A stretch of DNA of 64,000 bases, taken from Sulfurospirillum sp. (GTDB lineage Bacteria > Campylobacterota > Campylobacteria > Campylobacterales > Arcobacteraceae). Of this stretch, positions 10,045 through 18,500 are shown piece after piece (within the stretch, counting starts at the first letter, position 1; each line of letters opens with the position of its first letter). The notes beneath the pieces were generated by a model. That model was given only the letters and a program-made list of their open reading frames with translations, did not search any database and was not told where the DNA came from. The position numbers and the translations under genes were made by a program. The stretch spans positions 1-64,000 of the forward strand of contig JAKZMJ010000026.1 of assembly GCA_030491005.1 (NCBI GenBank), written 5' to 3'.

Positions 10045-12080
10045 AAGCCTAAACCATCTTCAAGCATTTTTAACTCATCATCTATATCTTTTATATCACT
10101 TAATATATTTGCTAGTGGTCGTAACTTTTCAGGCTTATAAAATATCTTATTAAAATTTATCTCTACACCTACAGTATTATCAAGTAAAACAAAAGGCTTA
10201 GTAATATATTTCTTCATAAAATCATCTATGTTTTTTTGGTTTTGTATTTCATCTTTATTAAATGATACTATCTCATAATCTTTTTGATAATCGGCAGTTA
10301 GTTCTACTGTTATTAATATATATGCTTTTTTTGCCTCTTTTGTTTTTGTTTTTTTAGTAGCTTTCTTATATGTTGCTTTTATTATTATTTTTCCACAACC
10401 TAACTCTTCTTGAATATCTCCATTTTGTTTAATAATAGTTTCTTTATCTGCATCATAAAAGTAATACTGGGTTTCACTAATATAAACTTTTAAAGCCTTC
10501 TCTTTATAATCAAAGTTTTTTATCGTTTCTTTTATACTTTCTAGTGTACTTGTAAAATCTTCAAATTTAATGATTTGTATATCATTTTGAATTATTTTTG
10601 TAGGTATTAATTTAATAGATTTTTTATTTTCTTCTATCACATTATCTATAGTTCTATCTTTATAATCAAGATTTGTAAGCATTAAAGCTTGTTTATTAAA
10701 ATAAAAAAACTCTTTAGGAAAGACTTTTGCATAATCATTGTCTTGAAAATCTGTTAAAGTTTTTACGATCTCTTTTCGGCTAAGGGAATCTACCTCTTTT
10801 CTTTTTTTACCTTTGTTCTTTTTCATAGGAGTAAATTTAGCACTTGCATTTATCATCATTACTTTGTTTTTATGACTATCTTTTTTATCTTTATTTAGTA
10901 CCCAAAGATATGTAAATATACCTGTATTAAAAAACTCATCAGTTGGAAGTTGAATTATAGCTTCAACTATATCTGTATCAAACATCCATTTTCTTATATT
11001 GCTCTCGCCACTCCCTGCATCTCCACTAAATAGAGTTGAACCATTATGTACAACTACACCCATGCCCTCTAAACCCATTTTAGATATAAGATGTTGCATA
11101 AAAAGAAGTTGCCCATCGCTTACAGCTGGTAAGTCGTGAAATCTACCTGTTTTATCATTTGTCATATCAGATTTGAAACCTTTCCAATCTACCTCATAAG
11201 GTGGATTTGCTACAACTACATCAAACTCTTTATCCCAAAAGCTATCATCTGTTAAAGTATTTCCATAAGATATATAAGCATTCTTTCTAAATCTACTCTC
11301 AATCTTTGCCAAAGCATATAAAGCATCATTCCAATCTTGTCCATAAGTTGCAGTTGGTCTGTTTGGATAAATACTATTTATTCTATCTTCTACACCATAA
11401 AGCATATTTCCACCACCACAAGTAGGGTCATAAATACTCAGAAAATTTTCACTATCTTTGGTTTTGGAAAGTATAATATCTGATATAAGAGATATAACAT
11501 CATCGGGGGTATATTGTTCCCCTGCTGTTTCTGCTGAAATATCTGCCCATTTTCTTTTTATATGTTCTTCTAGTGTCGTTATCTCACTATTATTAAATGG
11601 TTTTAAATCTATCTCACTCCACGACTTTACAAAAGAAAAAAGTATTTTTTTATTGTTAAGAAGTCCTGCGATACCTGAAATATCAAGATATTTATCTTCA
11701 CCTGTGCTTTTATCAATACCCAGTAAATCTTGTGTTTCACCATCAAAACCTTTTAGATAATTATCAAAATCTATATCAAAAGTTTTATCATTTTTACAAA
11801 TATCGCTTAAAGTTTTATTGCGTTCAAAAAGATAAGTGTTATAACCTTTCGCTTGGTCTTTTATCTCCTCAATAAAATCTTCTAAGCTAAGTTTATTTCC
11901 ACTTGTTTTTAGTTCTGCTGTAAGCTCATCTCCCATTCTTGAGAATCTACTCTCCACCATAATTAGAGCAAAAAAAGGCATCATATACTTTGGAAAATCA
12001 CTCTGCTTTATCCCTGCACCTATTAGTAAATCTGCTGTTTGCCATACTATTGATTCATACTTTAATATATCTTGATTCAT
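10041..12080 (-). CDS. hsdM: Type I restriction-modification methyltransferase subunit
   Basis: A 679-residue N6-adenine methyltransferase. The SAM-binding motif I is DPTCGGGNML (about residue 218) and the catalytic motif IV is NPPY in VANPPYEVDW (about 288). It is longer than the common HsdM of about 500 residues, with a Lys-rich C-terminal extension (about 540-679). It opens the operon and overlaps hsdS. The role is to methylate the host sites as an M2S complex and to recruit HsdR for restriction. Confidence 0.93.
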   Translation of the reverse strand: MNQDILKYESIVWQTADLLIGAGIKQSDFPKYMMPFFALIMVESRFSRMGDELTAELKTSGNKLSLEDFIEEIKDQAKGYNTYLFERNKTLSDICKNDKTFDIDFDNYLKGFDGETQDLLGIDKSTGEDKYLDISGIAGLLNNKKILFSFVKSWSEIDLKPFNNSEITTLEEHIKRKWADISAETAGEQYTPDDVISLISDIILSKTKDSENFLSIYDPTCGGGNMLYGVEDRINSIYPNRPTATYGQDWNDALYALAKIESRFRKNAYISYGNTLTDDSFWDKEFDVVVANPPYEVDWKGFKSDMTNDKTGRFHDLPAVSDGQLLFMQHLISKMGLEGMGVVVHNGSTLFSGDAGSGESNIRKWMFDTDIVEAIIQLPTDEFFNTGIFTYLWVLNKDKKDSHKNKVMMINASAKFTPMKKNKGKKRKEVDSLSRKEIVKTLTDFQDNDYAKVFPKEFFYFNKQALMLTNLDYKDRTIDNVIEENKKSIKLIPTKIIQNDIQIIKFEDFTSTLESIKETIKNFDYKEKALKVYISETQYYFYDADKETIIKQNGDIQEELGCGKIIIKATYKKATKKTKTKEAKKAYILITVELTADYQKDYEIVSFNKDEIQNQKNIDDFMKKYITKPFVLLDNTVGVEINFNKIFYKPEKLRPLANILSDIKDIDDELKMLEDGLGL

Positions 12081-12177
12081 TTTATTTCCTATTAGTTAAG
12101 TATTATATTGATTTAATTCTTCGTAGAGGCTTTTAATATGGGTTATGTTGATGTTTATTGACTAGAGTCTAGTATTC

Positions 12178-13371
12178 TTATTGAAGTTTTGAATACAATA
12201 TCAATAACTCTATTTGTTCTTCTAATTCATATATATCTAAATCAATAGATTTTAATCTTTGTGAATTCAATAATATATCTATTTCATTACTTGTTTTAGT
12301 TCCCGCATTTTGCTCTTCTTTCATCACTTTTAACAATGATTCATAAAGTTTATAATCATCTTGTGCTATTTGTTTTTTACTTTTAATCATATCTAGCTTT
12401 GCTAGTTTTGTCTTAAAAAGGTTTTCTTCTTCTATTAGCTTGTTTTGAAAATTAAGTTTATTTTTCAAATAAGATATTTTTTGAGCTTCTATTACATTAA
12501 ATGATCTAAAATCCAATGGTATATTTAGTACAAGTCCGTAGTTTGTAGTACTACTATGCTTTATCTTGTGTTTATTATGTATATCAAAATATTTTAAATA
12601 ATCATATTTTACATTTAAAGTAGGAAGATATTGTGTCCGTGCCATTTCCCAAATATATTTCTTGTTTTCAATATTTGCTTTTAATTTGAGAAGATTTAGA
12701 TTGTTTTTTAAAAATTCTTTTTTATTATTTAAAGTTAATTTTGGTAAAGAAAATGTTTTATAATCAACATTTGACAAGTTTTTAAATGTATTATTTAATT
12801 CAATTTTTTTATACTTAAGTTCTACTAAATTATTCTTAGTTTTGTTTGATTCTAAAATTGCATTATCTAAATAACTAGTATCTAATAATCCACTAAAAAT
12901 CTGTTCTTTTTTAATATCAATATTAATATTATTATTTTTTAATAATAACTCATTTTTTTTAATATTTAAATCTGTTATATGAATATTAAAAAGTAAAACA
13001 TAAGCATCTTTTATCAAGTTCTTTTTTGTATTTTCTATATCTAGTTTATTATACCTATATAAAGATTTTGCATATTTTATTGCTTTATAAATGCCCCCAT
13101 TTTTAAAAATGCTTTGATTGATACCTATTCTTACTTGGTTCGTATCATAATCTTCTCCAAAGTTTTTAGCAAGAGATAAAGAAATAGGATTTATCCAGTC
13201 TTTTTCTAGTTTTTCACTATTTTCTTTGTTTTCATCTTCTAAATAGTTTAAATAATCTAACTTATTATTTGATAAAATATCTTGATTTGTTTTAGAATGT
13301 AAGATTGATACAAGTAAAAATAAAGATAAAAATAGCTTATTTAATTTGATAGCTTTAAAATTATTCATCAT
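12178..13371 (-). CDS. TolC-like outer-membrane efflux protein
   Basis: A 397-residue protein with an N-terminal signal peptide (hydrophobic segment around residues 12-26 ending HSKT). Long helical stretches follow and the second half repeats the pattern of the first, as in TolC-family trimeric outer-membrane channels. It is a little short for a complete TolC and no inner-membrane pump or adaptor gene is adjacent. The start codon ATGATG overlaps the stop of the upstream CDP-alcohol phosphatidyltransferase gene, so they are co-translated. Family assignment is from overall pattern, with no diagnostic motif. Confidence 0.6.
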   Translation of the reverse strand: MMNNFKAIKLNKLFLSLFLLVSILHSKTNQDILSNNKLDYLNYLEDENKENSEKLEKDWINPISLSLAKNFGEDYDTNQVRIGINQSIFKNGGIYKAIKYAKSLYRYNKLDIENTKKNLIKDAYVLLFNIHITDLNIKKNELLLKNNNINIDIKKEQIFSGLLDTSYLDNAILESNKTKNNLVELKYKKIELNNTFKNLSNVDYKTFSLPKLTLNNKKEFLKNNLNLLKLKANIENKKYIWEMARTQYLPTLNVKYDYLKYFDIHNKHKIKHSSTTNYGLVLNIPLDFRSFNVIEAQKISYLKNKLNFQNKLIEEENLFKTKLAKLDMIKSKKQIAQDDYKLYESLLKVMKEEQNAGTKTSNEIDILLNSQRLKSIDLDIYELEEQIELLILYSKLQ

Positions 13372-14024
13372 ATTAGTTTGAAACTATAAATAGCTGTTAT
13401 AATAAGAGTGTAAGCTCCTAATAGATATACATTTCTTGTATTTCCTGAAAGTTTTGGTGTTTTGATTTCTGATACATTTAAGATAGCAAGACCAACTCCA
13501 CTAATATATAAGACTATAGAAAAAGCACTATTGCTAAAAAAACCCTCAAATAAGAATATAAAAACCAAAATCAAACTATTGTTATCAAGTGCCAAGCCTG
13601 TATACTTAGTTCCACCTGCTAATCCATAAGTGCTAAAATAGCTAAGGCGAATAGCAGCAGCTGCTAAGATGATAAAAGCACCTATTAAATATATAGGCTC
13701 AAACTTCCCATAACTTAAAAGTAAAATAGCAGGGGTAACCCCATAACTTATGATATCAATAACAACATCAAGTTGACCACCAAATTTTGCGTCTATTGGT
13801 GTTCTGCCTTTTAATCTTCTAGCAACTAAGCCATCAGCCCAATCAAAAGCAACAGCCCAAACCATTCCAATCATAGCTGCTGTATAAAGTTCTATTATAC
13901 AAAAATATATAGCCAAAACTGTACATAGTAAACCACTAAGTGATAAAAGATTTGGAAGGTCTTTTACATAAGATAATATTGTAGGTTGTTGCACACCTAA
14001 AGAGTTCATTTTTTCGTTTGGCAC
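13368..14024 (-). CDS. CDP-alcohol phosphatidyltransferase family protein
   Basis: A 218-residue integral membrane enzyme with about six hydrophobic segments. It carries the class-defining motif, here DWADGLVARR, followed by G-GQL-D-VVI-D. These Asp residues bind the metal and the CDP group of the lipid or alcohol donor. The spacing between the AR pair and the final G-x3-D-x3-D is 12 residues rather than the common 8-9. PS synthase (PssA) and PGP synthase are possible alternatives; the divergent TagD-like nucleotidyltransferase gene hints at a CDP-linked head group made by that neighbour. It probably acts at the inner membrane. Confidence 0.8.
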   Translation of the reverse strand: MPNEKMNSLGVQQPTILSYVKDLPNLLSLSGLLCTVLAIYFCIIELYTAAMIGMVWAVAFDWADGLVARRLKGRTPIDAKFGGQLDVVIDIISYGVTPAILLLSYGKFEPIYLIGAFIILAAAAIRLSYFSTYGLAGGTKYTGLALDNNSLILVFIFLFEGFFSNSAFSIVLYISGVGLAILNVSEIKTPKLSGNTRNVYLLGAYTLIITAIYSFKLI

Positions 14025-14131
14025 AAGATAAGTCCTTATATAATAATCAATGTTTTAAATGATGCTAAATATTTGGTATAAAAATGCTATTGTAGCATAA
14101 ATAACACTATTTACTTAAAGGAAACTAAATT

Positions 14132-14575
14132 ATGCTTGTATATACTGTGGGTACTTTTGATTTGTTACATGTTGGTCATTTGGACTTGTTAGAATATTGT
14201 AAAACATTAGGTGATAAGTTCGTTGTAGGAGTTGCATCTGATGAAGTAGTAGCCTCTTATAAAAGAAATGTTCCAGTTGTTCCTTTGAACCAAAGAATGA
14301 CAATGCTTAAAGCTTTGCGATGTGTAGATGATGTCTTATCTTATGATAAACTAGATTATGTACCAGCTTGTAAAGACTTAGATGTTGATATTTTTGTTAT
14401 TGGAGAAGACTGGGGAGATAATGCACATAATATAGCAGTTGAAAAATACCTTAAATCAAAAGGAAAAAAGATAATTCAAGTTAGATACAATCCTCAAACT
14501 TCATCTACAAAAATAAAACAAAATGTAGTAGACCAATCGCATAAAGGCAAATATATTGCTAATGCTATTGTCTAA
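14132..14575 (+). CDS. Cytidylyltransferase-like protein (TagD/GCT family)
   Basis: A 147-residue nucleotidyltransferase. The N-terminal HxGH motif is in GTFDLLHVGHLDLL (residues 7-20) and the second signature is SSTKIKQNV near the C-terminus, corresponding to the family (I/Y)SSTxIK motif. Size and sequence resemble glycerol-3-phosphate cytidylyltransferases that form CDP-glycerol from CTP. It is transcribed divergently from the CDP-alcohol phosphatidyltransferase gene across about 107 bp, so the two may share a regulatory region and make and use the same CDP-alcohol. The exact substrate is not determined by sequence. Confidence 0.8.
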   Translation: MLVYTVGTFDLLHVGHLDLLEYCKTLGDKFVVGVASDEVVASYKRNVPVVPLNQRMTMLKALRCVDDVLSYDKLDYVPACKDLDVDIFVIGEDWGDNAHNIAVEKYLKSKGKKIIQVRYNPQTSSTKIKQNVVDQSHKGKYIANAIV

Positions 14576-14600
14576 ATAAATCTAAGATTTAAATACAAAT

Positions 14601-15338
14601 ATGATTAGTAAAAAAGATATATATACGATTTTTGAAAACCCATCTAAGCACAAATATGGTATTTTTATCAATATACTGATTTTTGTAAATATACTGATTA
14701 GTATAATTATTATGTTTTTAATGACAGAAAAGACATTGTCTGTCTATCACGATATATTTAATAATATCAACGATATCAATATTATTATTTTTGCAGTAGA
14801 ATATATCTTGCGTATTTATTCCATAAATTATAAACAACATATAAGTAGATTTAGACATAGTCTAAGTCCTTTTATGATTATTGATTTCCTTGCCATACTT
14901 CCTAGTTTATTGATATTCTTAGATATCAATAGCAGTTTTTTACGAACATTGCGAATCATAAGAATATTTAAACTGTTTAGAATTACTAAGTATTCTAAAG
15001 TTGATGATATAGTTGTAGAAATATTAAGTGAAAAAAAAGAAGAATTTATTTTTGTATTTTTGGCGATTTTAATTTTATTATTTACTATGACTCCATTGAT
15101 TTATACATTTGAAAGTGTAGCTCAACCTGAAGTATTTAATTCTATGTCAACTACTCTATGGTGGTCTATTACAACATTTACGACTATAGGCTATGGTGAT
15201 ATGTATCCTATAACTACCTTGGGAAGATTTTTCACTTCCATAATTAGTATTTTAGGTATTGCGTTTTATGCAATACCTGGAGCTATATTTACAGCTTCCT
15301 TGCTGGACAAAATATCAAGAAAAAAGAAAAAGAAATAA
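14601..15338 (+). CDS. Voltage-gated potassium channel-like protein
   Basis: A 245-residue six-transmembrane ion channel subunit. The S4 voltage-sensor helix is visible as regularly spaced arginines in LRTLRIIRIFKLFR (about 113-126). The pore loop has the K+ selectivity filter TTIGYGD (about residues 193-199), followed by the last membrane helix. It is full-length for a bacterial Kv-type channel without a cytosolic RCK domain. It begins 25 bp after the cytidylyltransferase stop and may be co-transcribed. Confidence 0.88.
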   Translation: MISKKDIYTIFENPSKHKYGIFINILIFVNILISIIIMFLMTEKTLSVYHDIFNNINDINIIIFAVEYILRIYSINYKQHISRFRHSLSPFMIIDFLAILPSLLIFLDINSSFLRTLRIIRIFKLFRITKYSKVDDIVVEILSEKKEEFIFVFLAILILLFTMTPLIYTFESVAQPEVFNSMSTTLWWSITTFTTIGYGDMYPITTLGRFFTSIISILGIAFYAIPGAIFTASLLDKISRKKKKK

Positions 15339-15523
15339 TATAAGTTGTTTTGTATTATTAAAAAGATATTCTAAATATGTTTTTAAAGATATTTTAAACA
15401 TATTTTAAACATATTCCAAATCTTTAATCTTTTTTAAGTATTACTTAATAACAAAACAACTAAAATCATATCTATTTTATTAAAATCAAGCACTAAAACA
15501 AAATTTAAAGTATAGGAAATCTT

Positions 15524-18500
15524 ATGTCAAAACTCTCATTTACCCCCCCCCACAACGATACTGTAGAAACACACAGTAAAAAGTCAAGGTTGGATTTTAA
15601 ATCTAATTCAAAACCTAATTTTATGTATAACTTGAAGTCTAAGCTTAAAGCAAAGCTTCGCTTATCTCTCTTAAGCTTATTTAGTTTAGTTTTCATAGCT
15701 TGTGGAGGAGGTGGTGGTGGCAGTAGTGGTTCTGTTGCTAGTAGTACTAAAAGTGACACATCTATTCATGATAGTGCTGTACAAGGTTTAGATTATATTT
15801 TAAAATCCAAAAATATTATTACGCAAGAAGGTGTAACTAAAGCAGGTGGTATCTTTGCATATGCTTCTAGTGATGAAAGTGTTACTTTTAAATTAGCTAC
15901 TTTAGACTTAGGTACTTTTGACTTCCATAAGATGAAAGCTGATAAAAAGATATTAGTAGGAGAAGTCTTAGGTCTTGAAAGAACTAATACTACGAATAAA
16001 GAATTAATCAAAATCTTAAGAGTTTTACAAACTTTAGATGATAATAGCGATGAAGATATCATACATATAAATAATGATATAAAAGATAGTATAAAAGAAT
16101 ATATGCCAAATACTACAAGTATAAAAGACTTAGATATAGAAAAACTAAGAGAATTAGTTAAAAAAGTATCTACAAAAGATTTAATAAGTGAGCTACTTGC
16201 AGTAAATCATTATCAAAAAACGATAAATGATTTAGATACTAGCAGTACGATAAAACTAGTATCAGCTAAACTAGTTGGTGCTTCATCTATGTCTACTTCT
16301 AAAGCAACAGCTGAATGGATAGACGCTATTGGAGATAAGCTTACTTATGATGTTCATATTTCTACTACTGATAACTTTATTCCAAGTAGGGCTAATTTTA
16401 AATTAAATACTTCTAAAAACTTTAGCCACATAGATGGTTTAACAAAAGACACAAGATATTATATAGCTATTGTTTCAAAAAGTGCTTCTTCTAAAGTAAC
16501 TTCTAATTATCTTTCTTTTAGCACAGCTAGTTATGACCCTGTATTAAAAGCTAATATTAATATTCATGAGTCAACATCTGTACTTACAAATGATTCTGCA
16601 ACAATTGAATCTAACATTAAAGAAGATGACTTTATTTTTTCAACAAAAAATAACGCTCAGTATCTAAAAAAAGTATCAACAGTTACAGCAGGAGCTAATG
16701 GCTCTTCAAGTGCTACAGTAAAAAAAGCCACACTAAGAGATGTATATGATGATATATCATTTAGTACTACTATAAAAATGCAAGAAGTAACTAGCAAACA
16801 AGCAATAAGTAGTAAAACATCATCAAAAATATCTGCATTAAGTGTAAAATCAAGAAATAATATACAAAACCATCAGTATAAATGGGGTTCTGGTCTTTCT
16901 ATGTCTTCTTCTAATTTTGCTAATACTTCAAAGCCTGCAAAACATACAAATAACACTCAATCAAGCCAAGCTGTAAAAGTCAATCAATCAGAAGATGAAG
17001 AAGAAAGTGACACAGCTAGTTATTTTAAATCAAGCATAGGTTCAGGTTATGCTACAAGTGTTGGTGAGAGTATAAACCTAGCTATTAAGATAGAAAATCT
17101 AGGCGAAAGAAAAAATTATGAGTTTGATGGAACCAGTGAAGATAGCGATGCTAAGATAGCTATTAATAAAAAATTGTGTGAAGCAAATAATGGTACTTTT
17201 TGGGATGATGGCAATTTTGCCTTCAATGATGATAGCGAATGTAGAAATATGCCTGTAACACTTTGTAAAATAGAAGCCAGTCTTAAGATTAAAAGTTTTC
17301 CCAAAGGTGCTTCTAAATCTAACCTTCCATATATAAAAGTTGATAATAATATTCCATATATTAAATGGTCTCCAATTAGTAGCAATGTTGATAGCAAGCA
17401 AGGAGACCCTTATATAGGAAATATTCTCATAGATACGACAGCTGGTATTTTTTGTGGAAGAAGTAATCAAAGCCAAAGAAATGGTAAGGAAAAACTATTT
17501 AGAGGAATAGAGCCAAAGATAAATCTTAACGGTATTGAATTTTTAGCAACTAATCCACTACCAAATGGTGCAATAGCTTTAAATGATTCTGAGAAGAATG
17601 TTATTTTTGATAAAAATGGTTTTAAAATTAGCAATACCTTTGTAGCAGATTTTACTCCAGAAATTGAGTTTAACTTTATCGTTAAGCGTGGTTCTTTACA
17701 AAAAGGTGAGGCTAATATAAAATCGACATTAAAATTAAGAGATGTTTTAGAAGTATCTATTGAAAAAGAGGGTAAATATACCTTTAATCCTAAACCCATT
17801 TATACCAAACAATTTACTAAAGTCTTTCCAGCAGGACCTGTACCTGTAGTGGTCATTGGAAGATTGCGTTTAATGGCTGTAGCAGAAGTAGAAGCCTCAG
17901 GAAAATTAGAAGCTAGCTTAGATTTATCTTCAACATTAGATATGAATGTAGATATCCACTATAATACCTCAACTAAAAAATGGGAAGTTAATACAGGTAA
18001 AGACTTAACTTACGATATTAAAGCAGGTGGTAAAGGCGACGCCCTAGCAACTGTTACTATTCGTATTATTCCTTCTTTTGAACTATCAGTATATGACTTA
18101 GTAGCAGCACATACTGTATTAGAACCTTATATATACTCTACTTTAGGTATACAAGGAGAAATAAATGCACAATTAAAAGGAAATTTAAATGATAGCCAAG
18201 TAATAACAGATGCATCTATTCAATTTACCAAGCTAGAAGCTGGTGCTGGCATGGACTTTAAAGTTTATGTAGGTGCTGCTTTTGATGTTAGTGATTCATT
18301 TGTAACACTAGCTTGGCCAGAAGATGCAGTTTTTGCATCTAGTAAGCTACCTTCTATTAACACCTCATTTATGAATAGTGCAATTGTAAAAGAATATTAT
18401 GAAGCAACTAAGACATATAATACATATCATATTATTCCTAAAACTAGAATTGTAGGTATACCTGATATAAGTGTTAATTTTGATGCTAGTGCTACTCCAC

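Noticed and set aside
17099-17799. Several long open frames on the minus strand within the target 1 gene
   Set aside because: They lie wholly inside a long, well-supported plus-strand gene, have no spacing or domain support, and read as antisense shadows.
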